A DNA stretch of 64,000 bases from Bradyrhizobium erythrophlei (GCF_900129425.1 NZ_LT670817.1:4030001-4094000), one strand, 5' to 3'; positions 1 through 7,448 are shown, counted from the first letter of the stretch. Program-made: numbers and translations. Notes: generated from the letters alone by a model not told the origin.

Positions 1-110
1 CTGTGAAGCTCGATCTCTTCTTCAAGCATTATGGAAGTTCTCTTCGGCATACAGCCTGAGCCGCTCGTCGAGACGACAAGGACGGATCGGGAGAACTCAC
101 CGGCCTATCA

Positions 111-257
111 GATGTGATCCTGATCACCGAGGAAGAATGCGACGTGTGGATGCGCGCGCCATCGGATGAGGCGCGGGCACTGCAAAGGCCGCTGCCGGAT
201 GACGCGCTCAAGATTGTCGCTCGCGGTGCCGACAAGGAAGACAGGGCGGCAGCGTGA
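111..257 (+). pseudogene. C-terminal fragment of an SRAP (HMCES/YedK-type) protein
   Basis: The frame ending at TGA 255-257 reads DVILITEEECDVWMRAP, then LQRPLPDDALKIVARG and a KEDRAAA tail. I recognise this as the C-terminus of bradyrhizobial SOS-response-associated peptidase (SRAP) proteins, which act at abasic sites in single-stranded DNA. Upstream of about 111 the same frame stays open but no longer resembles the family, so either the gene is truncated by a junction near 110 or its 5' part is degenerate. Its stop overlaps the GTG start of the next small gene (GTGA). The same pairing recurs near 42.96 kb, where the SRAP part is also cut. Confidence 0.6.
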
Positions 258-403
258 AGGCTGATCGCGGCTGGAACCGAGCGTTCGAAGACCCCATCCC
301 GCTTGCGCGCGGCCGTCAGCTCGTGACGCTGCAAGACGTCGCCAGCTACGTCATGAAGCTCCCGAAGGTCGAGCAGAACATTCGCGGAAGTGATCAGGAA
401 TGA
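254..403 (+). CDS. Short protein of the RGW...FEDPI...LPRG family (truncated copy)
   Basis: The 49-codon frame begins at GTG, sharing the GTGA overlap with the preceding SRAP fragment. It reads VKADRGWNRAFEDPIPL, then RGRQLVTLQDVASYVMKLPK, and stops soon after. It matches the N-terminal half of the paralogue at 1745-2044. The EWQAA...ALMLVA...FARI part of that paralogue is missing, so this copy is probably a 3'-truncated member. The function of the family is unknown to me. The convergent MDR gene ends only 3 bp downstream. Confidence 0.5.
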   Translation: MKADRGWNRAFEDPIPLARGRQLVTLQDVASYVMKLPKVEQNIRGSDQE

Positions 404-405
404 AG

Positions 406-1428
406 TTACGTCACTAAAAGGACTTTGCCGATATTCCTGCGATCTTGGACGAAATGGTGCGCTTGCGGAGCTTCGGCGAACGGGAAGGTGCGCGCGACCT
501 TCGGCTTGATGGCTCCCTGTGTCCACAAGTTCAATAGCTGATCGGCCCACTGACGCTGGCGATCGATCTCACCCCACATATGGCCGAGGTTGACGCCGAA
601 GACGCCCTTGTTCGCATTCATCAGCGACAGCGGGTTGAACTGAAACCAGGGGGCGCGGGCAAGCGTAGCCAGCATTCCGAGCAGGCTGCGTTCCTTGCCG
701 CTCACGGCCGCGGAAATACCGAATATGCCAAGCCGTCCTGTCGGTGCGAGGACGCGATAACCTTTCTTCCATGACTCGCCGCCGACGGCGTCGAGAATGA
801 GCTCGACGCCGCGGCCGTTGGTGATTTCCCTCGTGCGGGTCTCGAAGTCCTCCGTTCGGTAATCGATGAGGTGGTCGGTGCCGAGCGCGCGTAATTCCGC
901 ATGTTTGGCCGCGGACGCAGTGCCGATGACTTGGGCGCCGATGTGTTTTGCGATCTGGGTTGCAGCAATGCCGACGCCGCCGCCGGCCGAATGGATGAGG
1001 ACCGTCTCGTTCGCCTTGAGGCCGCCCATGACCACGATAAGCTGCCAAGCAGTGAAATAATTGATCGGGATCGAGGCTGCTTCCAACGCCGACATGCCAG
1101 GCGGGCGTGCGAAAACCTGGTTGATCGGGACGCATATAGTATCGGCGTAGCCGCCAAATCGGGTCGCCGCTAAAACATCACGGCCAGCCCAATTCGGTGC
1201 AACACCCGCACCAACAGCATCGATGTGGCCGCTGACCTCATAACCAGGCACGACCGGGATGGGGGGCAGGTCGGGATAAAGACCCAAGCGGCCCATAATG
1301 TCAGCGAAATTAACCCCGCTTGCCTCGACGCGAATCCGGACTTCGCCGGCTTTGGGCTCCGGGTCGGGCGCTTCCTTCACCTCGAGAACTTCAGGCGGGC
1401 CAATCTTCGTGATCCAAATCTGCCGCAT
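406..1428 (-). CDS. Zinc-independent MDR oxidoreductase (quinone oxidoreductase-like)
   Basis: A 340-residue medium-chain dehydrogenase/reductase. From the chosen start MRQIWITK the N-terminal GroES-like fold contains GVNFADIMGRLG and PVVPGYEVSG. The Rossmann domain carries the nucleotide-binding stretch SAGGGVGIAATQIAKH around residues 140-155, followed by GAQVIGTAS. The zinc-ligand pattern of alcohol dehydrogenases is not evident, which fits the quinone oxidoreductase/VAT1-like branch that uses NAD(P)H on enones or quinones. An upstream ATG (1461) gives 11 more residues that do not look like the family, so I preferred 1428. It stands alone among small hypothetical genes; the substrate cannot be told. 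Confidence 0.85.
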   Translation of the reverse strand: MRQIWITKIGPPEVLEVKEAPDPEPKAGEVRIRVEASGVNFADIMGRLGLYPDLPPIPVVPGYEVSGHIDAVGAGVAPNWAGRDVLAATRFGGYADTICVPINQVFARPPGMSALEAASIPINYFTAWQLIVVMGGLKANETVLIHSAGGGVGIAATQIAKHIGAQVIGTASAAKHAELRALGTDHLIDYRTEDFETRTREITNGRGVELILDAVGGESWKKGYRVLAPTGRLGIFGISAAVSGKERSLLGMLATLARAPWFQFNPLSLMNANKGVFGVNLGHMWGEIDRQRQWADQLLNLWTQGAIKPKVARTFPFAEAPQAHHFVQDRRNIGKVLLVT

Positions 1429-1744
1429 GACCGCGACCTCGGCGTTCGGGCTTCGAGCCAAAAACTATATACGAGCCATTTGGAAGATTCGAGGATGACC
1501 ACGAACGGCGCCGAACCGCGACTTGAATGACCGCTCCGGGTCCAACTCGGAAGTGGAGAGCCATTCACGGAGAGTCCGGTCTGTCCCGATGAACGGACAT
1601 CGTCAGTTTGACTGGGTCGCATCGAGGAATATCGGCAGGCAGTTAGGTCGGATAATACCGGGTGTGCATCCGAGCGAACGCGACGCCCGCCAGTTGCTCC
1701 GATGGCGCCAACGACTCATGCTGCGACCTCGACGGTTTCCTGCT
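1429..1744. repeat. Gene-free spacer with a dispersed intergenic repeat
   Basis: No credible gene. Around 1523-1615 it holds text with GGAAGTGGAGAGCC and GAACGGACATCG that resembles spacer sequence at 10.49, 15.24, 18.88 and 20.2 kb. From about 1716 the sequence is nearly the same as 42703-42770 (CATGCTGCGACCTCGACGG and onward); this is the region just 3' of the small RGW-family gene in both places, so the duplicated unit extends beyond the reading frame. Confidence 0.5.
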
Positions 1745-2044
1745 TCATCGATCGCGCGCGAGTTTGCGCTTGCCCCAATGCTTTTCCTTCCGTGACGGAT
1801 CGACCACGCGCTCGACATGTCGGTTTAGAGCCCTCATCACGCCGATCCGAGCAAACATGGTGGGTCCGCCGCGATCGGCGACGAGCATGAGCGCCTCGAT
1901 CGCGGCCTGCCACTCCGGCAGCGCGGCTTCTTTTTTTGGAAGCCCAGTAATGTAGTTGGCCGCGTCGTGGAGGGTGCGAAGTGTTCGGCCGCCGGGCAGC
2001 GAAACCGGCTCGTCGAATTCGCGCGCCCAACCCCGGTTGCTAAT
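1745..2044 (-). CDS. Small hypothetical protein, RGW...REFDEP family, full-length copy
   Basis: About 99 residues: NRGWAREFDEPVSLPGGR, TLHDAANYITGLPKK, EWQAAIEALMLVADRGG, then FARIGVMRALNRHVERVVDP and a basic tail. This is the best preserved member of a family with five traces in the window. The start is unresolved. The frame is open upstream to 2194, but family resemblance begins at ISNRGW, where ATT (2044) overlaps the TAG of the upstream Cys-rich gene; ATT is a rare initiator. I use 2044 as the most conservative boundary. No catalytic motif is recognised. Confidence 0.6.
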   Translation of the reverse strand: MSNRGWAREFDEPVSLPGGRTLRTLHDAANYITGLPKKEAALPEWQAAIEALMLVADRGGPTMFARIGVMRALNRHVERVVDPSRKEKHWGKRKLARDR

Positions 2045-2255
2045 GGCGCCAGCCCTTCTTGTCGAATTCGGTCTTGAAGCCCTTCGGCATCCGCGGATCG
2101 TCGTCGCCCGCGTTGCAACGTGGACAAGGAGCCCCGGCGGCGCCGCAGGTGCAGGCGTGCTCACCCTCCCATGGTTTATCGGGGTGGCTTTCACAAACCC
2201 AGCCGCAGTCCTCGCAGAGGGAGCATTTCACAGGGGTCGTGTGGATAAGGTACAT
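2040..2255 (-). CDS. Cys-rich small protein, likely zinc-binding
   Basis: 71 residues from the internal ATG at 2255, where family-like sequence begins (MYLIHTTPVKCSLCEDCGWV). CSLCEDC, CTC and CPRC give three Cys clusters, with PWEGEHACTCGAAGAPC between them, suggesting one or two structural zinc sites. It ends GFKTEFDKKGWRH. I recognise this as a recurrent small bradyrhizobial protein of unknown function. Its stop overlaps the presumed start of the RGW-family gene, so the two are probably co-transcribed leftward. The longer frame to 2516 is Arg/Pro-rich and unlike protein. Confidence 0.7.
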   Translation of the reverse strand: MYLIHTTPVKCSLCEDCGWVCESHPDKPWEGEHACTCGAAGAPCPRCNAGDDDPRMPKGFKTEFDKKGWRH

Positions 2256-2344
2256 CAACAAGACCCGTGGTGTGGCTTGGCGGTTCCTGACATCAAATCC
2301 TAGTGGCATTGCCGGATGCCCGCAAAGTGCGCTGTAGTCGCACC

Positions 2345-2770
2345 ATGAGCACCAAATCGCGCGAGGTAATTTTCGGCAGTCAGATAGCGGGCGCCAAAAT
2401 CCGCGCCGAGGGTGCCCGCCAGCGCGCCAGGGAGGCTGTTCGCGAGGCGGATCGCGCCGAGGCCGAAGCATGGTCGATCCGGATGGAGGGCTATGGCGGA
2501 CCCGCGCAGCCGTCACCGACGCTCGGGCAATGCCTCAACGGCGGCCTCGGTTGGCTCCAGGTCAGATGCCATCGCTGCAAGACCGAAGCCAGCATCCCAC
2601 TCGATTGCGTTCGCAGGCCGAAGGACACGCCCATATGGAAGCTTGAGGCTTCACTGAAATGCCGCTCATGCCGGAAGGGGCGTTACGCTCCGCCGGTGCA
2701 CATGATCCGGCTGACAGAAGAACGGGAGACGGTGCCTTACGTTTGGGTGCATCCGGACGAGGAGAGGTGA
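2345..2770 (+). CDS. Hypothetical protein with zinc-ribbon-like CxxC pairs
   Basis: 141 residues from ATG 2345 (MSTKSREVIFGSQ). An Ala/Arg/Glu-rich helical segment at about residues 12-45 is followed by CLNGGLGWLQVRCHRCK, a spacer, then KCRSCRKGRYAPPVHMI and the tail PYVWVHPDEER. The two CxxC knuckles suggest one zinc site. It resembles a common bradyrhizobial hypothetical family whose function I do not know. Remnants of the 3' end (PYVWV..PD) recur near 10.40 kb, and the final HPDEER-TGAGG string recurs near 4.39 kb and, more weakly, near 3.07 kb, so the family has been copied and lost here. Confidence 0.75.
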   Translation: MSTKSREVIFGSQIAGAKIRAEGARQRAREAVREADRAEAEAWSIRMEGYGGPAQPSPTLGQCLNGGLGWLQVRCHRCKTEASIPLDCVRRPKDTPIWKLEASLKCRSCRKGRYAPPVHMIRLTEERETVPYVWVHPDEER

Positions 2771-2861
2771 GGTCAAGGCTTTTTCTTTTTGGGAGCGCCA
2801 CGGAACGAACTCAACCTAGGACCCGTTTGGCTTCTGTCACGGCAAAAGGGGAGGGTAAGCA

Positions 2862-3065
2862 ATGGCTCACAAAGCCAATCTCACTCCTGTCGACAAGTAT
2901 GAGCCGGATCGCCGGGAGGCTGAGAGGCTCGACCTGGAGAAGCGTGCGCGATTGGAAGCGGGTTTGATCGATCCGGTGAGCGCCATTCAGCGGGTGCCAA
3001 CCGCTGAGCATCAACACCGGGAAGGCCTATCGTTCTGGCAGGCGATCAAGACGATGTTCAAGTAG
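2862..3065 (+). CDS. Small charged hypothetical protein
   Basis: 67 residues, start supported by an upstream AGGGGAGGG purine run about 7 bases from the ATG. The sequence begins MAHKANLTPVDKYEPDRRE, is rich in charged residues with a likely amphipathic helix at about 15-35, and ends with an aromatic/hydrophobic SFWQAIKTMFK. There is no signal peptide or recognisable domain. It may share a transcript with the upstream CxxC gene (gap about 90 bp). Confidence 0.6.
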   Translation: MAHKANLTPVDKYEPDRREAERLDLEKRARLEAGLIDPVSAIQRVPTAEHQHREGLSFWQAIKTMFK

Positions 3066-3161
3066 ACTCGTCGGGACGATGAGAGGTGAGGGGCGGCCGG
3101 TTCACGCCGGGCGGGGTCCTTTTCCGACTGACCGCAGAGACCTTCGATCAGTAAGGCCGCC

Positions 3162-3365
3162 TCAGTTGGCGACATTGATAATCAATGCGCGGTCGCCGAC
3201 CCAGCCCGGCTGGTTTTTCTTTGGCTTTTGCAGCGCGCGGCCCATGTTGGCCGGCGGTCCTTTCAATCCGACGTTCTTTGTTGCGGCCGGGATTACCACC
3301 GAACCGAAACGAGCAGCCCATCGCTGCTCGAAGCGTCTTTGAAGGTCTAGGGGAATAATGCTCAT
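3162..3365 (-). CDS. Small basic hypothetical protein (MSIIPLDLQRR family)
   Basis: 67 residues from ATG 3365: MSIIPLDLQRRFEQRW, then a basic C-terminal region (QKPKKN) ending ALIINVAN. The N-terminal string is one I recognise from many short bradyrhizobial proteins of unknown role. A 19-residue upstream extension to 3422 is in frame but not family-like. Its stop lies inside a GCCGCCTCAGTTGGCG motif that elsewhere in the window forms a terminator stem. Confidence 0.6.
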   Translation of the reverse strand: MSIIPLDLQRRFEQRWAARFGSVVIPAATKNVGLKGPPANMGRALQKPKKNQPGWVGDRALIINVAN

Positions 3366-3456
3366 GGCTGGAGCTCCCGTTCCGGATCGCCCCAGCATTC
3401 CGCTCACCTTAAACGCGCCCAAGGCCTTAAAGGTCCCATGGGGTCACGCCGAAGTG

Positions 3457-3550
3457 TCATCGGTCGCGCGCCCGCTTGCGCCGTCCCAATGAATCCTCTT
3501 CGCGGGCCGGATTGAACATGCGCTCGACGTGGCGATTCAACGCCCGCACC
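3457..3550 (-). pseudogene. 3' remnant of an RGW-family small gene
   Basis: Read on the minus strand this encodes VRALNRHVERMFNPAREED, then LGRRKRARDR and a stop. It aligns with the C-terminus of the 1745-2044 protein (VMRALNRHVERVVDPSRKEK and RDR). The sequence upstream of 3550 has no family resemblance, so only the tail is left. Confidence 0.65.
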
Positions 3551-3649
3551 TAAAGTGGGAACCGCGCCGCTGTCTTTCGTTTATTCCTAGGAACAACCCA
3601 ACTCTTCAAGCTTTGTATCAGGCCGGTCATCGTCGACGCGGGAGGTCCG

Positions 3650-3873
3650 ATGCCAGATTTTCAACTTGAAAGTCGATGCCGTCCTCAATTCTCGTCGTGG
3701 GGAGCCCTATCGGCCCAGGTGCTCAGTTACAATATGTGACCACGAACATCGCCGAATACTGGCGTCATGTGGCTGAGACTCACGTCGCGGCCGTCATCGC
3801 TATTGCCGGCGCCCTTGAGACACCGACGGATCGGCGGCGCAAGTTTACGGTAATTGATGGCCGGAAAAAGTAA
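3650..3873 (+). pseudogene. Small hypothetical gene, probably frameshifted
   Basis: ATG 3650 follows a good GGGAGG ribosome-binding site and reads MPDFQLESRCRPQ before a stop at 3737. A different frame carries the C-terminus NIAEYWRHVAETHVAAVIA, then RRRKFTVIDGRKK, ending at 3873. Together they look like one small protein split by a frameshift between about 3690 and 3740. The alternative is a genuine 65-residue gene starting at ATG 3676 without a good ribosome-binding site. Function unknown. Confidence 0.4.
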
Positions 3874-3893
3874 TTGCAGGTTCCCGCAACAAC

Positions 3894-3921
3894 AAAAACC
3901 CGCCTGTTAAGGCTGGTTTTC
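3894..3921 (+). terminator. Rho-independent terminator, possibly bidirectional
   Basis: CCCGCCT, loop GTTA, AGGCTGG with one mismatch, flanked by A5 on the left and T4 on the right. It lies about 20 bp after the stop of the 3650-3873 gene. Confidence 0.6.
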
Positions 3922-4111
3922 AGCTTCCTATACACCAAACGACGGCACAGTCTGTTCACTTGCATGCGCAGCGAATTACGAACCCTAATGCTGCTCCTCT
4001 ACTCCATCGCGCGCGTCGCATTGAATGCGACACTCAGTAGCGTTTTGAGTCTAAATCCGCTACTGTGACCGTACTTTGTAGCGTTCATTTTTGGTTAGTT
4101 GGAGGTCTCAA

Positions 4112-4264
4112 ATGAGTTCTCTTCAGCAGCACATTGCGGTCATCACCAACCTTATTGATCGGTTACGCGAATTGGACCAACTGCGCGTTCGGGTCCGGAA
4201 AGCGCAGCTAACTGCCCGAAGATCGCAGCGGAGATCATCCCGCAGAAAAAGAAGGCGCATTTAG
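4112..4264 (+). CDS. 50-residue strongly basic protein
   Basis: ATG 4112 follows an excellent ribosome-binding site (GGAGG, spacing about 6). The protein reads MSSLQQHIAVITNLIDRLRE, then LDQLRVRVRKAQLTARRSQ, and ends in an Arg/Ser/Lys tail (RRSSRRKRRRI). The N-terminal half predicts an amphipathic, possibly coiled-coil helix; the C-terminus could bind nucleic acid. A terminator begins 7 bp after the stop, which supports an independent short transcript. No family function known to me. Confidence 0.65.
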   Translation: MSSLQQHIAVITNLIDRLRELDQLRVRVRKAQLTARRSQRRSSRRKRRRI

Positions 4265-4270
4265 AATGAA

Positions 4271-4298
4271 AGGCCGCCTCAGTTGGGCGGCCTCTTTC
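4271..4298 (+). terminator. Terminator of the 50-residue gene
   Basis: Stem GGCCGCC with GGGCGGCC around the loop TCAGTT, then TCTTTC. The same stem-loop text (GCCGCCTCAGTTGGCGGCCTC) occurs at 22349-22375, and partial versions occur near 3151, 4744 and 23611. Confidence 0.75.
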
Positions 4299-4427
4299 AA
4301 TTTCCACCGCGCGGGCGCTCCATCACCAACCACCACCGCGCCGTCGCGCTTGCGCACGCACCACGGTATCGGCACCACCTGGACATCCGGACGAGGAGAG
4401 GTGAGGGCGAAGCGCCGCCCCCAAGAC

Positions 4428-4514
4428 TCAGCTAAATGCGATAGTGAGCAGGCCAGAGCAAAGCAGGATAAGACTAACCACGGTCACAGCGAGGAAAACG
4501 AATTCTTGGCGCAT
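4428..4514 (-). CDS. 28-residue single-pass membrane peptide
   Basis: ATG at 4514 with a weak GAAGAG upstream gives MRQEFVFLAVTVVSLILLC followed by SGLLTIAFS and stop. A charged start followed by about 22 hydrophobic residues is typical of small inner-membrane peptides. The function is not predictable. It could be chance, because the frame is short and the ribosome-binding site weak. Confidence 0.4.
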   Translation of the reverse strand: MRQEFVFLAVTVVSLILLCSGLLTIAFS

Positions 4515-4560
4515 GGTACACTCTTCGCGCTGTGTTCTCAGCGCGGCGCACTAAAGCAAG

Positions 4561-4602
4561 AAACCGCGCGGGGACTGGCCCCCTCTACGGCGGCTTTTTT
4601 TT
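4561..4602 (+). terminator. Terminator-like hairpin with T8 tract
   Basis: CCGC and GGGG pair with CCCC and GCGG around ACTGG, followed by C and eight T residues. No rightward gene ends immediately upstream, so it may belong to a lost gene. Confidence 0.5.
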
Positions 4603-4618
4603 GCGAGCGTCAAAAGAA

Positions 4619-4650
4619 TCGGCCCCAGCGTGGGGCAGAGCTGGGGCCGA
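4619..4650. terminator. Perfect 10-bp inverted repeat
   Basis: CGGCCCCAGC and GCTGGGGCCG form a perfect stem with a 10-base loop. AACTTT follows rather than a clear T-run. It could be a terminator, a REP-type palindrome or a protein-binding site. Confidence 0.5.
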
Positions 4651-4747
4651 ACTTTAGAAGTGTCGAGAGTGACTGTCCGACACGATTCTGATGTAGGTTC
4701 GCAGCCCCGCTGATCCCATTAAATTCTGCTTTAGGGGGCCAAACGCC

Positions 4748-5041
4748 TCAGTCGGCGGCCTCTTTCAGCTTCCACTTCGCAGGCTTCCCCTCAGCGACAT
4801 TCTGGACGCCCTTGCCGCCTGAGAAGCCAACCGCCCCGAACCTTCCGCCGCCGGTGTGCAGCAATGCGCCCGGGCGGTTTTCGTTTGACCACAGGCCTAG
4901 CGCGGGCCGTGGGACGTTCCTGTGGCTGGCCGATTGATGCTGAGTGCCGCGGGGCAACGGTATCGGATCTTCAAACCGTCGCTTCCAGCCGCGATCGCGC
5001 AGTCCGCCGGCATTACCAAAGCCCGAGTTTTGCATATTCAA
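4748..5041 (-). CDS. Chimeric small protein containing an RGW-family segment
   Basis: 97 residues. Residues about 17-32 read RGWKRRFEDPIPLPRG, the conserved N-terminal block of the small family seen at 254 and 1745. The rest does not follow the family (no TLHDA...YITGLPK), and the C-terminal part, KGVQNVAEGKPAKWKLKEAAD, looks like the end of another small protein. I read this as a fusion or frameshifted copy and am unsure it is expressed. Its stop lies in the GCCTCAGTCGGCGGCCTC motif related to the terminator at 4271. Confidence 0.4.
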   Translation of the reverse strand: MNMQNSGFGNAGGLRDRGWKRRFEDPIPLPRGTQHQSASHRNVPRPALGLWSNENRPGALLHTGGGRFGAVGFSGGKGVQNVAEGKPAKWKLKEAAD

Positions 5042-5229
5042 CGCGGCGCAATCTGAACGCGCGACGGCGTACGATCATTGACGTCTATCGAACTGTCGCG
5101 GACATAGACCTTCGGCGTCCCAAACGCGAGGTAGAGGACCGCTATCATCGTGACGACGTTGGCGACTGCCGATGCGCCAAGGAGCCAAGCGAGAGGCGAG
5201 ATGTTTCGTACCCACGGCTTGAACGGCAT
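5038..5229 (-). CDS. Small single-pass membrane protein
   Basis: 63 residues beginning MPFKPWVRNISPLAWLLG. One clear transmembrane segment spans about residues 13-37, followed by a polar tail (PKVYVRDSSIDVNDR). The ribosome-binding site is weak. The stop overlaps the start of the downstream chimeric gene by 4 bp. No family recognised. Confidence 0.5.
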   Translation of the reverse strand: MPFKPWVRNISPLAWLLGASAVANVVTMIAVLYLAFGTPKVYVRDSSIDVNDRTPSRVQIAPR

Positions 5230-5236
5230 CGGACTT

Positions 5237-5455
5237 TTACTCTTTGATGACCTTGGCGCTTTCGTTGGTGTTTTGGGCCAGTGCTACGCGCATCAACCTC
5301 GGCCACGATGACTGACCTGCGCGCGAGCTCGTGCCGACCGTGAAGCTCCAGAAGCGGTCTCTGCTCTTGGCATCCCCTGGTCGTGAGATCGAGATATTCA
5401 ACCGCCATCCAACCGCAACCGGAGGTCGAAGGCAATAGCGGACGCACGAAGCCAC
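5237..5455 (-). CDS. Doubtful short ORF upstream of the membrane protein
   Basis: 72 codons, stopping 7 bp before the start of the membrane protein at 5229. GWRLNISISRPGDAKSRDRF looks protein-like, while an overlapping frame (VIVAEVDARSTGPKHQRKRQ) is equally plausible, so the true gene may be frameshifted. No domain seen. Confidence 0.25.
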   Translation of the reverse strand: MASCVRYCLRPPVAVGWRLNISISRPGDAKSRDRFWSFTVGTSSRAGQSSWPRLMRVALAQNTNESAKVIKE

Positions 5456-5500
5456 CCCACTGTGCTCGGCTACGGCTGTGGAAAAGCTGGCTGCGAATCG

Positions 5501-6047
5501 CTAATCTCCGAATGCGCTATCCAGCAGTTTGGCGAGCCTCACGCCGGCCTTCTGCAACTGCTCTTTCACCACTGGCTCGTTCGCATCAAGGTATTCCTGG
5601 TTTATTGTCACGCTGCCGTCAGGCAGGTCGCAGGATGGTCCGTGCATCACGCAATATTGCGTCTTGGCTGCCTCCGAGATCGCAAAGGAATCGTTCGCCC
5701 AATCGCGCGGTTCTGATGCGCTCCACTTTGTTTTCAGTTCATCCGTGATCCCGTCGACTAGCTCGCTGGCGGCATCGGCGACGTCCGGACCAACAGCGGA
5801 CTTCCGCCCTCAGGTTTCGGAGATTTGCCAACACGTCCTTCGGCGGCAGATCGACTTTTGACAGTACCGCCTCGGTCATCGTTGCGACGACGTTTTCGGC
5901 AAAATGGTCGATGCGGTCAATTGCGACGAGCGCAAGAATCGCAGCGACGATCACCATGATCGACGTTGCATTGATTAGCGCCAGCAGCAACTGCACAGGG
6001 AGGCTCCACAACCGCGAGGCGATTCCATTGCGATCGGGCTCGGTCAC
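5501..6047 (-). pseudogene. Membrane-anchored hypothetical protein with a +1 frameshift
   Basis: GTG at 6047 has a strong AGGAGG ribosome-binding site. The first frame gives MTEPDRNGIASRLWS, one transmembrane segment (LLLALINATSIMVIVAAILAL), then LPPKDVLANLRNLRAEV. Near 5811 the good sequence moves to another frame: SAVGPDVADAASELVDGI, later CDLPDGSVTINQEYLDAN and KEQLQKAGVRLAKLLDSAF up to TAG 5501. The total length of 547 bp is not a multiple of three, consistent with a single-base insertion. This is either a recent pseudogene or a sequence error. Confidence 0.7.
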
Positions 6048-6166
6048 AATTGCCTCCTGTCGTCCAAGATACCGGGCTTTTCCCTTCCGCACAGACATCG
6101 ACCATCTGGAACCGAACAGGGAGCTGGCGTCCGATCAGTGCAAAACCGAACGCCAGTTCGGTTCAT

Positions 6167-6406
6167 TCACTCGTACGCAGCGCAAACGCCAGCCTGCCAT
6201 CGCACACACCTGCGGACGGCTCGGCGCGTCTGGCGGACGGTGGTTCGTGCCACGCAAACACCATTGACTCTTGTCCTGCCGGGGCCGCAGCCGACAGCAA
6301 TTTGCGTCACCATGTCGTCCGGCTGAGGAAGCGGCGCAGGCGTCATGCCTTGCGCCGATGTTGCAATCGATAAGGCGAAGCCAACCACAGCAATCAATCT
6401 GAGCAT
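6167..6406 (-). CDS. Small secreted protein with Cys pairs
   Basis: 79 residues with an N-terminal signal peptide (MLRLIAVVGFALSIATSAQG, cleavage after about residue 20). The mature part carries GCGPGRTRVNGVCVARTTVR and two more Cys, and ends CAAYE. Small exported GCGPGxxRxNGVCV proteins are common in Bradyrhizobium; their function is not known to me. No gene is close enough to be a clear operon partner. Confidence 0.75.
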   Translation of the reverse strand: MLRLIAVVGFALSIATSAQGMTPAPLPQPDDMVTQIAVGCGPGRTRVNGVCVARTTVRQTRRAVRRCVRWQAGVCAAYE

Positions 6407-6688
6407 TGTTCTCCTCCTTTATCATCAGACGGTGCACAGTTCATGCCGACTGTCGGGCCGGGCCTTGAGATGGATCAAGGTCCGCACGGCCTTCGAGCCG
6501 GATCCTTTCCGGCATCAGCGACAAGCCGCGCCACGATTGGAGGTTGGCGAGTCCCGACGGTCAGGAAGTCACCTGCAAAGTGATCTGCTCCGTGTTGATA
6601 CAGATCAGCCGTCGGCCACTTATTGGGCGCAACGTGGCTGGCCGATGGATCGGCCACACCGGCCGAACTCGACAGTGGAGAACACATT

Positions 6689-6865
6689 ATGATCCATGTT
6701 CTGATCGTCGTTAGCTGGCTCGGCGGTGCTGTCCAGGGCGCCACGATATCGACACAGGAATTTTCGAGTGCAGAGCGTTGCGAAGCAGCCCGGCTGGCAC
6801 TGATTGAGTATGCCAAGGCCCGCAGCATCGAAGAGACGCTTCGGCCTGTCTGCACGCAGAAGTGA
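6689..6865 (+). CDS. Small exported or membrane-anchored protein
   Basis: 58 residues from ATG 6689, with GGAG about 9 bases upstream. A hydrophobic N-terminus (MIHVLIVVSWLGGAVQGA) is followed by SSAERCEAARLALIEYAKAR and one C-terminal Cys. The N-terminus could be a signal or an anchor. The in-frame upstream ATG at 6623 lacks support. No function known. Confidence 0.65.
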   Translation: MIHVLIVVSWLGGAVQGATISTQEFSSAERCEAARLALIEYAKARSIEETLRPVCTQK

Positions 6866-6901
6866 GAGAGCGCGCAGCGGCTGAAGGCCCACCACCGCTT
6901 T

Positions 6902-7448
6902 TCAATATCCCTCGCCCCATCGATACTGCCACGCGATGCCGGCTGCACTGAATTCGCTGCCGGTGCGAGTTGAGATGCCGGTGCTGGCGGAAGACTTCAG
7001 CGAGTTACGGGGGTCGATCGGCAGCGCGAGGCTGAAACCGGCCCCGCGTGTTCCGTTGCTCGTTGTCGCCCTTTACGCCGTTCAGCGTGGTGTGGCCGCC
7101 CGTGAAATAGATCCCGTCGAGCGCCATCCAGACACCGGACTGGAACGTGTAGAGGATATGTGCCTGAACGGCGTAGATTGGCGCCTGAGCGAAAATATTG
7201 CCGCCGAAGAAGTCGGTGTTGTCGCTGAAGATTGTCACGCTGGGGGCGACCTCGAATGTCCAGGGACCCCAGGCCTTGGAAATCCCCAGCTCAGGCTTGA
7301 ACGACCAGCGATCGTTGCCGAGGTTGAGCAGCTTGCTGTTGTCGTACTGTCCAAGTGGCGCGGAAACCTGAAGGCTCATGCCAACGATGAGATCCTGCCG
7401 GTAGCTGGCGAAGTCCTTCACCGACAGCGCAGGGGCTCCAAGCGCCAT
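6902..7448 (-). pseudogene. Truncated and frameshifted outer-membrane transporter (phenol-degradation meta-pathway-like)
   Basis: The frame from 7448 gives GAPALSVKDFASYRQDLIVG, KLLNLGNDRWSFKPELGISK, FFGGNIFAQAPIYAVQ and YFTGGHTTLNGVKGDNEQ. At about 7040 one extra C throws the frame into an early stop. The neighbouring frame continues GFSLALPIDPRNSLKSSAS and ends FSAAGIAWQYRWGEGY at 6902, the expected end of this beta-barrel family. About 140 N-terminal residues, including the signal peptide, are also missing because the reading begins exactly at the end of the HlyD-like gene. So the gene carries two separate lesions. Confidence 0.75.

Noticed and set aside
4266..4691. 141-codon plus-strand ORF after the 50-residue gene
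   Set aside because: It runs through a terminator, a repeat fragment and two hairpins; composition is unlike protein.
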